Assembly: GCF_000381065.1 (NCBI RefSeq)
Contig: NZ_KB905842.1
Location: 124,001 to 188,000, forward strand
Direction: 5' to 3'
Length of the DNA: 64,000 bases
From: Propionispira raffinosivorans DSM 20765
Lineage (GTDB): Bacteria; Bacillota; Negativicutes; Selenomonadales; Selenomonadaceae
The first letter of the stretch is position 1. Each line of letters begins with the position of its first letter. This document shows positions 1 through 7,961 of the stretch, piece after piece. The notes beneath the pieces are model-generated. The model searched no databases, was not told the origin of the DNA, and saw only the letters and a program-made list of their open reading frames with translations. The position numbers and the translations under genes are program-made.

Positions 1-467
1 GAAATGCATCCGAAGTCATCGCCTTGGCTGGTCTGTGGGATTTGGCAGGCGGAGTGATCCAATCTAACGTGCGTGGTGTTGATTCGACGGATTCGGTTCT
101 TGCGGCGAAAGATGCTGCCGTAGCGCTGGCAAAATGGACTGGCGGGGCTGTTGCGGTATCGGGGGAAAGGGATTTAATAACGGATGGTTCAGTGATTGCT
201 GTGGCGCATGGCGGGTCGCATTTTTTTGAAAGAATTACGGGAGCGGGCTGCTCGCTGGGGGGCGTGGCTGCCGTTTATTTGAGTGCAGCCTCTCCTTTCA
301 TCGCTGCTTTGACGGCTGCAGCTGTTTATAATTTGGCGGGACAGCGGGCAGAACGTAAAGTCGATGGACCGGGGCATTTTCAAACGCAGTTTCTGGATGA
401 ACTCTATAAAGCTACAGGAAAAGAGATTGCGGATACTTTATTTGAACTTGAGGAGGTTACGCTATGA
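1..467 (+). CDS. thiM: Hydroxyethylthiazole kinase, C-terminal part (5' truncated by window edge)
   Basis: Salvages thiazole by phosphorylating 4-methyl-5-(2-hydroxyethyl)thiazole with ATP in thiamine biosynthesis. The reading frame is open to the left edge; the residues before the internal TTG at 24 (N-A-S-E-V-I-A-L-A-G) match the conserved ThiM stretch, so the TTG is not a start. The GAGCSLGG motif corresponds to the phosphate-binding loop with catalytic Cys of the family. About half of the usual 260-270 residues is present. It ends in an ATGA overlap with the next gene, so translation is coupled to the thiamine-binding protein and thiE. Anything upstream, such as a TPP riboswitch, lies outside the window. 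Confidence 0.9.
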   Translation, partial: NASEVIALAGLWDLAGGVIQSNVRGVDSTDSVLAAKDAAVALAKWTGGAVAVSGERDLITDGSVIAVAHGGSHFFERITGAGCSLGGVAAVYLSAASPFIAALTAAAVYNLAGQRAERKVDGPGHFQTQFLDELYKATGKEIADTLFELEEVTL

Positions 468-769
468 ATACATTGGTTGCAGTTGCGATTTCTCCGTGTG
501 GCACAGGCGAAGAGCTGTCGGCTGAAGTTGCAGAAGTGGTAAAAGTGATTCGTGAATCAGGCTTACCCAATCACACAACATCGATGTTTACGGAGATTGA
601 GGGGGAATGGGATGAAGTGATGCGTGTCGTCAAAGCGGCAACGTTTGTCCTGGCAGAAAAGGGGATTCGTACGGAAGTTGTTTTAAAAGCGGATATACGT
701 CCTGGGTTTACGAATATGATCCATTCAAAAGTTGAGAAAGTGAATACGATTTTGGAGAAGGTAAAATGA
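464..769 (+). CDS. MTH1187-type thiamine-binding protein
   Basis: A 101-residue protein of the Thiamine_BP (DUF77, MTH1187/YkoF-like) family: a single ferredoxin-like domain with the typical N-terminal VAVAISPCGTG segment and the helix-strand repeat ending in a Lys-rich helix. Family members bind thiamine or related pyrimidine/thiazole compounds in the cytoplasm; the exact role is not settled. It overlaps both neighbours by 4 bases (ATGA at each end), so it is firmly embedded between thiM and thiE. That arrangement supports a role in handling a thiamine precursor or thiamine itself. Confidence 0.85.
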   Translation: MNTLVAVAISPCGTGEELSAEVAEVVKVIRESGLPNHTTSMFTEIEGEWDEVMRVVKAATFVLAEKGIRTEVVLKADIRPGFTNMIHSKVEKVNTILEKVK

Positions 770-1470
770 GTATAAAAAAAATTTTAGATATTTCGGCATA
801 TCTTGTAATTGGTCCTGAAAATACAAAGGGACGTCCGGTTGGAGAAATTATTAAAGCGGCTATTGTGGCGGGCTTTACATGCATCCAAATTCGTTCCAAG
901 GTGGCTTCGGCGATTGAACTAATTGAGCTGACTCGTGAGGCGGCTGCTGTTATTGCTAGTCTAGGTAAATCTGACAAAGTTGCTCTACTAGTAAATGATC
1001 GGTTGGATGTTATTTTAGCGGCAAGGAAAATGGGTATCAAGGTAGATGGAATTCATGTCGGGCAAACCGATATTCCCGTGGATATTTGCCGTGACTATTT
1101 GGGGGAAGATTCTATTGTGGGTTTATCGGCAAGAACGGATGAACTGCTCGAATATATTAAAACGGTGGATGTCCGTTCCATTGACTATTTTGGTGCCGGA
1201 CCTTTACATAAGACTCTGACGAAGCCAAATTGTGGACTGGATTCGACGGGTGCTATCATTACCCGAAGTTTCGCGGAGCTTACCGAGCTGCGAAAACTTA
1301 GTCCGATTCCGGTGGTAGTTGGCGGGGGTGTGAAGCTTCTCGATATACCACCACTGGCAAAAACGAAAGTTGCTGGCTTTTTTGTTGTATCTGCCGTAAC
1401 GGAAGCAGAGCAGCCCGGTATCGCGTCTGCTGAGCTGGTTGAAGCATGGAAAGCGGCGATTGACATATAA
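766..1470 (+). CDS. thiE: Thiamine-phosphate synthase
   Basis: Joins hydroxymethylpyrimidine diphosphate and thiazole phosphate to thiamine phosphate. The 234-residue protein is a TIM barrel with the family landmarks: LLVNDRLD (about 72-79), GIHVGQTD (about 92-99), Y-F-G-A-G-P with a following T-L-T-K segment (about 140-152, pyrophosphate binding) and a Gly-rich GGGVK loop near 186 for the thiazole phosphate. The start overlaps the preceding stop (ATGA). It is the last gene of the operon, followed by a strong terminator. Slightly longer than the usual 210-220 residues. Confidence 0.9.
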   Translation: MSIKKILDISAYLVIGPENTKGRPVGEIIKAAIVAGFTCIQIRSKVASAIELIELTREAAAVIASLGKSDKVALLVNDRLDVILAARKMGIKVDGIHVGQTDIPVDICRDYLGEDSIVGLSARTDELLEYIKTVDVRSIDYFGAGPLHKTLTKPNCGLDSTGAIITRSFAELTELRKLSPIPVVVGGGVKLLDIPPLAKTKVAGFFVVSAVTEAEQPGIASAELVEAWKAAIDI

Positions 1471-1499
1471 CATTTCATATCAACTGATATCGTTACTGC

Positions 1500-1549
1500 A
1501 TCATCATTCTGCTGTATTGTGAAAATATGGCAGGATGGTGATTTTTTTT
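1500..1549 (+). terminator. Rho-independent terminator of the thi operon
   Basis: A 13-bp stem (1500-1512 with 1530-1542, including G:U pairs) is followed by a run of eight T (1542-1549). It lies 30 bp after the thiE stop. The T-run is on the + strand only, so it serves thiE and not the convergent regulator. Confidence 0.85.
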
Positions 1550-1551
1550 GT

Positions 1552-2103
1552 TTAGGCGGGGTAGTGGTTGATGATTGCTGCTTTTAAAACACCTTGACCA
1601 CTATTGTGATAGGTATGTTCTGCCGAAGCGATGAAACTGATCGTATCATCCGCCACTAAGGTGAATTGTTCTTCTTTGATGGTTAAGGTTAACGTTCCTT
1701 CTAAAATCATAATATATTCGAGTGATTTTTCGGAATGTCCGACCGAGGTATAGGTTTGATTTTCATCCAATTCCATTTGAAAGAGTTCAAAATTCCGGGA
1801 GGCATTATTCGCATAATAGCAATAAACACGATAGTGGTGATCGGTCACGTCTTGCATTTTTGTATCGATTTTTTTAATGATGCGATTGTCAGATTGTTGC
1901 TGTTCTAAAAGGGATGTATAAGAAACTTTCAAACCTTTGGCGATTTTCCAGACGGTATTGATTGTTGGGTTTGTATCACCTTTTTCAATTTGAGAAAGCA
2001 TAACTTTACTAACTTCACAGCTTTTGGCAAGCTGCCCTAAGCTCAGATTTCTCTCTAAACGAAGTCGTTTTAAATTTTCAGCAATAACATGGTTGATTTC
2101 CAT
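1552..2103 (-). CDS. XRE-family transcriptional regulator with C-terminal cupin domain
   Basis: A 183-residue regulator: an N-terminal Cro/C1-type helix-turn-helix (about 8-60, with the typical SLGQLAKSCEVSKVMLSQIEKG pattern broken over helices 2-3) followed by a C-terminal cupin sensory domain (about 115-180). Such proteins commonly sense a small molecule in the cupin and control an adjacent transporter or amino-acid gene. A GGAGG ribosome site precedes ATG at 2103. It is divergent from the EamA exporter at 2285; the AT-rich spacer contains a promoter and an inverted repeat suited to regulator binding, so control of the exporter (and itself) is the likely job. No ligand can be deduced. Confidence 0.85.
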   Translation of the reverse strand: MEINHVIAENLKRLRLERNLSLGQLAKSCEVSKVMLSQIEKGDTNPTINTVWKIAKGLKVSYTSLLEQQQSDNRIIKKIDTKMQDVTDHHYRVYCYYANNASRNFELFQMELDENQTYTSVGHSEKSLEYIMILEGTLTLTIKEEQFTLVADDTISFIASAEHTYHNSGQGVLKAAIINHYPA

Positions 2104-2127
2104 AGTTTATCCTCCACTATCTTTATA

Positions 2128-2177
2128 TTGACAATTATAATGAACGATTGTAAAATATAAAGTGTAAATTATATTTT
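2128..2177 (+). promoter_or_regulatory. Promoter and inverted repeat between XRE-cupin and EamA genes
   Basis: TTGACA at 2128-2133, 17-bp spacer, TAAAAT at 2151-2156: a good sigma-70 promoter reading toward the exporter, about 120 bp before its ATG. An 8-bp perfect inverted repeat (aaaatata 2152-2159, tatatttt 2170-2177) overlaps the -10 and start region, a plausible operator for the divergent XRE-cupin protein. The operator role is inference. Confidence 0.55.
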
Positions 2178-2284
2178 GTGTTTGTTAAGTATATTATATA
2201 AAATTGTAAGATTAAACGCAAGATATGATTCGAACCTTGCCAATAGACAGGGTAACGTTTTAAATAGGAAGGAATAAAGGATAC

Positions 2285-3151
2285 ATGAAGAAATCATATT
2301 TAAAATACATATTGTCATTGCTTATTTTTGGTTCCAATGGCATCGTTGCCAGTTATATAGCACTCAGTAGTTCGGAAATCGTGTTGTCTAGAACCATTAT
2401 TGGAAGCTTGTTTTTAGGACTTATTTTTATAATTGGCAGAAAAGACCTGCACATGGAGCAGATAAAGAAACAATGGTTTTATTTACTGGGCGCAGGTGTT
2501 TCGATGGGAGCAAGCTGGATTTGTTTATTTCAAGGCTATCAGCTCGCGAGTGTGAGTACGGCAACACTCGCCTATTATTGTGGTCCTGTTCTCGTAATCG
2601 CTGCCGCACCGTTCTTATTTCAGGAAAGCATGACAGCAAGCAAAATAATTGGCATTCTTATGGTCATTTGTGGCATGGTATTTGTAAATGGTTCAGATTT
2701 TTTGGCAGCCGGGTGGTCCATGGGACTTCTCTATGGATTGCTTTCGGCCCTATTTTATGCGGGAATGATCATTTTTATAAAAAAAGTAACAAAACTTTCG
2801 GGGTTGGAAAGTACGTTTATTCAATTGATTATAGCTGGCTTGGTGATCGCTTTATATATGCTCTGTGTACAGCATGGCGCTATGGATATATCCGGCAAAG
2901 AAATTATCCCGATTCTGTTTTTGGGGATCGTTAATACAGGAGTCGCCTGCTATTTGTATTTTTCGTCAATGCAAGCGCTTCCCGCACAGTCCGTGGCGAT
3001 TTGCAGCTATGTTGATCCTTTATCCGCGCTGCTGTTTTCCGCAGTTATTCTCAATGAGCATCTTAGCTTGCTTCAAGTTGTTGGTGCAAGTTTGGTTTTG
3101 GGCGGTGCGGCCTTTAGCGAGCTATATCCATTTCGGAAAAATGAAATTTAA
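2285..3151 (+). CDS. EamA/DMT-superfamily transporter
   Basis: A 288-residue inner-membrane protein with about ten hydrophobic segments in two EamA repeats, the usual size for a drug/metabolite exporter. Start chosen at ATG 2285 after a GGAAGG ribosome site. Members export amino acids, nucleosides or other metabolites; the substrate cannot be read from sequence. The XRE-cupin regulator lies divergently upstream and a terminator follows, so this is probably a single-gene unit under that regulator. Confidence 0.85.
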   Translation: MKKSYLKYILSLLIFGSNGIVASYIALSSSEIVLSRTIIGSLFLGLIFIIGRKDLHMEQIKKQWFYLLGAGVSMGASWICLFQGYQLASVSTATLAYYCGPVLVIAAAPFLFQESMTASKIIGILMVICGMVFVNGSDFLAAGWSMGLLYGLLSALFYAGMIIFIKKVTKLSGLESTFIQLIIAGLVIALYMLCVQHGAMDISGKEIIPILFLGIVNTGVACYLYFSSMQALPAQSVAICSYVDPLSALLFSAVILNEHLSLLQVVGASLVLGGAAFSELYPFRKNEI

Positions 3152-3162
3152 TGATACAGTAC

Positions 3163-3181
3163 GCCATATAAAATGTTTAAT
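3163..3181 (+). repeat. 19-bp sequence shared with 16934-16952
   Basis: gccatataaaatgtttaat occurs identically at 3163-3181 and 16934-16952, in both cases downstream of a membrane-transporter gene and just before its terminator. Confidence 0.6.
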
Positions 3182-3194
3182 GCGTTCTAATAGC

Positions 3195-3228
3195 ATCGTC
3201 TGGACTTATGTTTAGACGATTTTTTTTT
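3195..3228 (+). terminator. Terminator after EamA gene
   Basis: A 7-bp perfect stem (atcgtct 3195-3201, agacgat 3214-3220) followed by eight or nine T, 44 bp after the stop codon. Confidence 0.85.
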
Positions 3229-3272
3229 GCGCTATGACGCAGCTGTTTTTGCTCGTAAATTCTAAAATATTC

Positions 3273-3329
3273 TTGACATATTCTTGCCTAATCGTATATC
3301 ATATAAACAATATATGAATTATATGATAT
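3273..3329 (+). promoter_or_regulatory. Promoter with overlapping palindromic operator for the cupin-MetQ unit
   Basis: TTGACA at 3273-3278, then TATATC at 3295-3300 (16-bp spacer). A perfect 10-bp inverted repeat (atatcatata 3296-3305, tatatgatat 3320-3329) covers the -10 and transcription start, with a further internal catata/tatatg pair. The position is what a repressor site would have. The regulator is unknown. Confidence 0.6.
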
Positions 3330-3351
3330 AAACTATAGGAGATGGAAGACC

Positions 3352-3729
3352 ATGTATATTAAGAATTTACAAAAAACAAAACCAGCTGCTACACCAGACA
3401 GTTTGACGACCGACCAAATTCCTGTATCGGTACAGTGGCTTTTGGGTGAACCGGAAGGCGCACCGAATTTTGAACTGCGTTATATCACTTTTCCCGTAGG
3501 TGCAGCTACCGTCTATCATGAACATGCCTGGGAACATGAAGTTTTTGTTGTGAAAGGCTCGGGGAAGATTAAAACGGAAGCGGGAGAACAAGCCGTCACA
3601 GCTAATGATGCTGTTTTGCTCTTACCGAATGAAGGTCATCAACTCATCAATACTTCAACAGATGAAACATTTGATATTATTTGTGTCGTTCCAAAAGGAA
3701 CACGGACCTTTTCTTGTCAATGCGGCTGA
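3352..3729 (+). CDS. Small cupin-domain protein
   Basis: A 125-residue single-domain cupin. Metal-ligand pattern is visible: H56, H58, H62/E63 in the first motif and H96 in the second (LPNEGHQ), so a mononuclear metal site is probably intact. Small cupins of this kind act as isomerases, dioxygenases or metal-dependent storage/sensor proteins; no specific reaction can be given. It is followed after 40 bp by a MetQ-type lipoprotein on the same strand with no terminator between, so the two are probably cotranscribed. Confidence 0.75.
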   Translation: MYIKNLQKTKPAATPDSLTTDQIPVSVQWLLGEPEGAPNFELRYITFPVGAATVYHEHAWEHEVFVVKGSGKIKTEAGEQAVTANDAVLLLPNEGHQLINTSTDETFDIICVVPKGTRTFSCQCG

Positions 3730-3769
3730 TCTGATATGAAAAGAAAATAAAATTTAAGGAGAATCAATC

Positions 3770-4585
3770 ATGAAGCGAAGCAAAGTATTACTCACATTTC
3801 TTTTTAGCATTTTGACGGCAGCTGCTGTTTTTGCCGGTTGTGGTTCCTCACCTGCGGACACACAAGCTGCCAAGCCTATAAAAATTGGTGCAACAGCTGG
3901 ACCAAATGCAGAAATATTGGAAGAGGTTCAGAAAGAGGCGAAGAAGGAAGGCATCAATATTGAAATTGTAGAATTTAATGAATATATTCAACCCAATGTT
4001 GCCTTGGCAAATAAAGATTTGGCTATGAATGTGTACCAGCACGAACAATTTCTAAAGAATTCCATTAAAAACAACAATTATGAGTTTACATCGATTGGTG
4101 CTACTTATCTGCTGCCGTATGGATTGTTTTCGAATCGTTACAAGTCTTTTACGGAAGTACCAGACGGTTCTAAAGTGGCTATTCCGAATGATCCAACCAA
4201 TGGTGGACGTGGTTTGGCTCTACTAGAAAAAGCAGGGCTCATTCGTTTGAAACCTGGTGTTGGCGCAGCTGCTGGTATTAACGATGTTATTGAAAACAAG
4301 CATAATTTGCAAATCATTGAACTGGAAGCGGCTCAACTGCCACGTGCATTAAATGATTTGGATCTAGTTGCGATACCAGGAAATTATGTTTTAAGTGCCG
4401 GTTTGAATTTGAAAGATGCACTTTTAGTAGAGGATAATAAATCACCATTTACGATTGTAGCCGTCGTTCGCAGTGAAGACAAAGACAATGCTGTATATAA
4501 GAAGATTGTGCAGATTTATCAATCAGATGCAGTTCGTCAGTTTGTAACGAATAAATACGGTGGGAATGTTGTACCTGGATTTTAA
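3770..4585 (+). CDS. MetQ/NlpA-family substrate-binding lipoprotein
   Basis: A 271-residue ABC importer binding protein of the NlpA (MetQ) family. A signal peptide ends in a lipobox FAGC (Cys24). The family signature segments are present, including IGATAGPNAEIL after the linker and the NDPTNGGRGLALL stretch. Members bind L- or D-methionine, or other small amino acids. No metN ATPase or metI permease gene is near it, so it must share a transporter encoded elsewhere or have a stand-alone sensing role. The upstream cupin gene (40 bp away) is a likely operon partner. Confidence 0.85.
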   Translation: MKRSKVLLTFLFSILTAAAVFAGCGSSPADTQAAKPIKIGATAGPNAEILEEVQKEAKKEGINIEIVEFNEYIQPNVALANKDLAMNVYQHEQFLKNSIKNNNYEFTSIGATYLLPYGLFSNRYKSFTEVPDGSKVAIPNDPTNGGRGLALLEKAGLIRLKPGVGAAAGINDVIENKHNLQIIELEAAQLPRALNDLDLVAIPGNYVLSAGLNLKDALLVEDNKSPFTIVAVVRSEDKDNAVYKKIVQIYQSDAVRQFVTNKYGGNVVPGF

Positions 4586-4617
4586 AATATTTGATTTAAA
4601 AGTATATAAAACAGAAC

Positions 4618-4655
4618 AAAACCCTTGGAGCAAGTCTTCAAGGGTTTTGTAGTTT
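4618..4655 (+). terminator. Terminator after metQ-like gene
   Basis: A 10-bp perfect stem (aaaacccttg 4618-4627, caagggtttt 4639-4648) followed by a T-rich tail. Confidence 0.85.
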
Positions 4656-4756
4656 TAAGCTGATTTTCGCATGGACTTGCCAAGTTCTTTTAAATAATGG
4701 TACACTTTTTAGAGAATGAAAAACGGTAACGTATAGAAGAACGGGAGCAGTACAAT

Positions 4757-6985
4757 ATGGAAAAAGCAACAAATGCGCCGCCTTCGTCGGAAGAGAAAAT
4801 TATTATTCATGGTACGGTTGAACGTATTACCTATCATAACGAGGAAAATGGTTTTTGTGTGCTTCGCATTAAGACCAAAGGCTTTCGTGAACTGGTAACG
4901 GTAGTTGGCTTTGCTTCGCTAATTGCCAGTGGCGAATTTGTTGAAGCAATTGGTGTCTGGAAAAATGATGTGCAATACGGCTTGCAATTGGCGGCCACTT
5001 CGCTCAAAATTACGCCGCCAACAACGCTTGCGGGGGTGCAGAAATATTTATCATCGGGACTAATCAAAGGGATTGGAGCTGTTTACGGAGAACGGCTGGT
5101 AGCTGCTTTTGGAATGGATGTCTTTAAAATCATTGAAACAGAGCCACAGCGTTTACAGGATGTGGAGGGCATTGGCAAAGTGCGCAGCAGCAAAATTACG
5201 AAAGGCTGGGAAACGCAGAAAAAGGTCAAAGAAATTATGCTGTTTTTATATGATAATGGTGTCGGTACATCGAAGGCCGTTCGAATCTATAAAACATATG
5301 GTGATCGGGCCATTGAGATCATCCAGGAGAATCCTTATCGACTTGCCAAAGATATTTATGGAATCGGCTTTCTTACGGCTGATATCATTGCACAAAAAAT
5401 GGGGATTGATAAAAATTCCTTGATTCGGGCTAAGGCTGGACTTAGCCATGCTTTGTTTGAGGAGGTTGGCAATGGACATTGCGGGTATCCCAAAGATCTA
5501 TTGCTGCCAAAGGTAATCGAATTATTAAATATATCGGAAGAAATTCTTGAAACTGCCCTTAACGAAGAGCTTCAACAGGAAAATCTAAGAAAAGACTTTA
5601 TAGCGGCAGAAGAATGTTTGTTTATTCCTAGTCTTTATTATTATGAAAAAATAATTGCCCAAAGACTTCGGGAACTTTCGGCTGGTAAGGCGGTTTGGAG
5701 TGCAATTGATTATAAAGCGGCCGTTTCCTGGGTGGAAGAAAAATTGAAAATTACATTGGCTGAAAGTCAAAAAAAAGCAGTGATGATGGCACTTCAGTCT
5801 AAATTCATGGTGATTACAGGTGGACCGGGTGTAGGCAAAACTACGATTGTCAATTCCATCCTGAAGATATTGGAAGCCAAAAACTTACGGATTTTACTTG
5901 CGGCGCCGACGGGCCGGGCCGCTAAACGGTTACTTGAATCGACTGGCTTGGAAGCCAAAACACTGCATCGTCTTTTGGAATTTGATCCAATGGAACGGGG
6001 CTTTAAACGGGATCAGACGAATCCACTTGAGTGTGATTTGCTCGTGATCGATGAAAGTTCTATGGTGGATGCACAATTAATGTATTCTTTGTTAAAAGCT
6101 GTCCCTTTGGCAGCTTCTGTTATTTTAGTTGGTGATGTAAATCAGCTGCCTTCCGTGGGGGCCGGGCAGGTTTTATCAGATATTATTGATTCACAAACGA
6201 TTCCTGTTGTTATCTTGAATGAAATTTTTCGTCAAGCAAAAACGAGTAAGATTATTACAAATGCACATGCCATTAACAATGGCAGTATGCCAGATCTTTC
6301 AAATGATTTAGCGGGTGATTTCTTTTTTGTGAATGCAGAAACGCCAGAAGATGCCCGTCAGAAAATCATAGAAATCGTTAAATATAGAATTCCTAAGCGA
6401 TGGAAGTATCAGCCAATTACCGATGTTCAAGTTCTCTGTCCAGCCAATGTTGGGGGAATTGGTGCTAAATCTTTAAATATTGAACTACAAAAAGCACTGA
6501 ATCCATCGGCACTGGAAAAAGTAGAGCGTTTTGGTATAACCTTTGCAACTGGGGACAAAGTGATGCAGGTGCAAAATAATTATGATAAAGAAGTTTTTAA
6601 TGGTGATATTGGTTTTATAAAAGACATTCAGTCAGAGGATAAAGAACTTGTTATTTCTTTTGATGATCGGGATGTTGTGTATGATTTTGATGAACTGGAT
6701 GAAGTGGCGCTCGCTTATGCATGCAGCATTCATAAGAGTCAAGGTTCAGAATATACGGCAGTTGTTATTCCTGTCATGGTACAGCATTTTATGATGTTAC
6801 AGCGTAATCTTATTTATACGGGTGTAACCAGGGGCAAAAAACTGGTTATCCTCGTTGGGCAAAGAAAAGCTTTGAGTATTGCGCTGAAAGGAAAAAGACA
6901 AAATCAAGCGCGTTATTCTAAACTGAAAGAATGGCTCGTAAACAATCAAGCGAAAGAGGCAGAATCTTCTTTATTGAGTGTATAA
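4757..6985 (+). CDS. recD2: ATP-dependent RecD2-type DNA helicase
   Basis: A 742-residue superfamily 1B 5'-3' helicase of the RecD2 class found in bacteria lacking RecBCD. Order of parts: N-terminal OB-like region, helix-hairpin-helix repeats (about 90-210), then the helicase core with Walker A GGPGVGKTT (about 354-362), Walker B VIDESS (about 430-436), motif III GDVNQLPSVG, the FRQ motif, and motif V-VI HKSQGSEYT near 659. Length is normal. It probably acts in repair or replication-fork processing. Monocistronic: a terminator lies upstream and an unrelated convergent gene follows. Confidence 0.92.
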   Translation: MEKATNAPPSSEEKIIIHGTVERITYHNEENGFCVLRIKTKGFRELVTVVGFASLIASGEFVEAIGVWKNDVQYGLQLAATSLKITPPTTLAGVQKYLSSGLIKGIGAVYGERLVAAFGMDVFKIIETEPQRLQDVEGIGKVRSSKITKGWETQKKVKEIMLFLYDNGVGTSKAVRIYKTYGDRAIEIIQENPYRLAKDIYGIGFLTADIIAQKMGIDKNSLIRAKAGLSHALFEEVGNGHCGYPKDLLLPKVIELLNISEEILETALNEELQQENLRKDFIAAEECLFIPSLYYYEKIIAQRLRELSAGKAVWSAIDYKAAVSWVEEKLKITLAESQKKAVMMALQSKFMVITGGPGVGKTTIVNSILKILEAKNLRILLAAPTGRAAKRLLESTGLEAKTLHRLLEFDPMERGFKRDQTNPLECDLLVIDESSMVDAQLMYSLLKAVPLAASVILVGDVNQLPSVGAGQVLSDIIDSQTIPVVILNEIFRQAKTSKIITNAHAINNGSMPDLSNDLAGDFFFVNAETPEDARQKIIEIVKYRIPKRWKYQPITDVQVLCPANVGGIGAKSLNIELQKALNPSALEKVERFGITFATGDKVMQVQNNYDKEVFNGDIGFIKDIQSEDKELVISFDDRDVVYDFDELDEVALAYACSIHKSQGSEYTAVVIPVMVQHFMMLQRNLIYTGVTRGKKLVILVGQRKALSIALKGKRQNQARYSKLKEWLVNNQAKEAESSLLSV

Positions 6986-6987
6986 AT

Positions 6988-7128
6988 ATGGAAAATAAAT
7001 CATCGCAAGATTTAGTAATATATTGTAAAAGAGCAGGAGAATCAACCGACAAGCGAGAAATGGAAAATATAAACAAAATTGATGAGGAAAAGGTTTATAT
7101 ATGGAAGGCTAATGAAGTATTTGGCTGA
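6988..7128 (+). CDS. Possible 46-residue ORF after recD2 (doubtful)
   Basis: ATG at 6988 lies two bases after the recD2 stop and opens a 46-codon, charged reading frame. No ribosome site precedes it and no family is recognised. It could be translated by reinitiation after recD2, or be chance. Confidence 0.15.
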   Translation: MENKSSQDLVIYCKRAGESTDKREMENINKIDEEKVYIWKANEVFG

Positions 7129-7192
7129 AACTTCGCTTTATAAATATCTAACCGAGGTTAAGTAGAGTTTGCTTCTAATTTGTTCTTTAAAA

Positions 7193-7229
7193 TAAAAAAA
7201 AGAAGTATAGGTTTGCTAAACTATACTTC
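7193..7229 (-). terminator. Terminator overlapping the stop codon of the Nudix gene
   Basis: Perfect 9-bp stem (7202-7210 with 7221-7229) followed on the - strand by eight or nine T. The 5' arm includes the gene's final codons and its TAG stop (7221-7223), an unusually tight stop/terminator overlap. Confidence 0.85.
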
Positions 7230-7628
7230 TTCACTGCTTAATTTTTCTACGGTTGTGATATCGGCAGGTGCCCAGTTTAAAGAGAGTAGATTTTCTCTTT
7301 TGAGCCAAATAAGTTTCGAGTGCTCTATGGATATTGGCGTACCGACTAAAATATGGCATTTTAGTGTGATCAGATTTATCGTAAATGTATCATATTCATA
7401 TGTAATATCATGAAATAATTCCTTGCATTCAATCGTGCAATGTAATTCCTCTTGAATTTCTCGTATGATAGCTGTGGGGAGATCTTCACCTTTTTCTACT
7501 TTCCCACCGGGAAATTCCCAATAGTTTGGTAAACTCATATGGGGAGAGCGGAGCGCGCAAAGAATTTCATTCTTGTCATTTTCAATAATAGCTCCAACAA
7601 CTTTAATAAATTTCTTCAAATAAATCAC
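7221..7628 (-). CDS. Nudix hydrolase, MutT-like (8-oxo-dGTP diphosphatase)
   Basis: A 135-residue Nudix protein. The Nudix box is complete at residues 42-64 (G42-x5-E48-x7-R56-E57-I-x-E60-E61), and the preceding FPGGK is typical of the MutT/NudG/CTP pyrophosphohydrolase group that removes oxidised nucleotides. Cytoplasmic. Monocistronic, divergent from the araC-type gene across a 330-bp AT-rich gap. Confidence 0.85.
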   Translation of the reverse strand: MIYLKKFIKVVGAIIENDKNEILCALRSPHMSLPNYWEFPGGKVEKGEDLPTAIIREIQEELHCTIECKELFHDITYEYDTFTINLITLKCHILVGTPISIEHSKLIWLKRENLLSLNWAPADITTVEKLSSEEV

Positions 7629-7862
7629 CTCTAGAGGTAGCGTAACATATTGTCACGTATAATTCAAATTAATGTAATCATTATAGAAAGTTTCAGAGTG
7701 AGTCAATTGGTTTGGTGTATTTTTGGGATATGTTTCTTAGTATTTCTTTGTTGATAGTCAGGTAATATTAAATAATAGACGGAATATTTAAATAAATTAT
7801 ATTTTAGAATAATTTAAGGTTAATTGTTTAATTGTATTTTAATTAAAAAGATTTTTTCCTAT
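7629..7862. other. AT-rich intergenic region without recognisable gene
   Basis: Divergent spacer between the Nudix gene and the AraC-type gene. No conserved ORF, RNA structure or strong repeat was seen apart from the promoter that begins at 7863. Confidence 0.5.
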
Positions 7863-7891
7863 TTGACTTTTATATTTATGTTATTTACAAT
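7863..7891 (+). promoter_or_regulatory. Promoter of the AraC-type gene
   Basis: TTGACT at 7863-7868, 17-bp spacer, TACAAT at 7886-7891. Predicted start about 7898 gives a leader of about 60 nt. The leader holds an AAGGA (7928-7932) directly before a small agctg/cagct hairpin; the distance to the ATG at 7962 is long unless the hairpin shortens it. Confidence 0.6.
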
Positions 7892-7961
7892 AAAGGTAAA
7901 AATATATAGTTTTGGTAAATAAAAACAAGGAAGCTGTTTTTGCAGCTGCGGGTATTGTGTG

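Noticed and set aside
2473..3215. Overlapping + strand ORFs inside the EamA gene
   Set aside because: They are out-of-frame shadows without ribosome sites, whereas the EamA frame has continuous family similarity.
3770..4585. Complete methionine ABC importer
   Set aside because: Only the binding lipoprotein is present; no ATPase or permease gene lies within the window.
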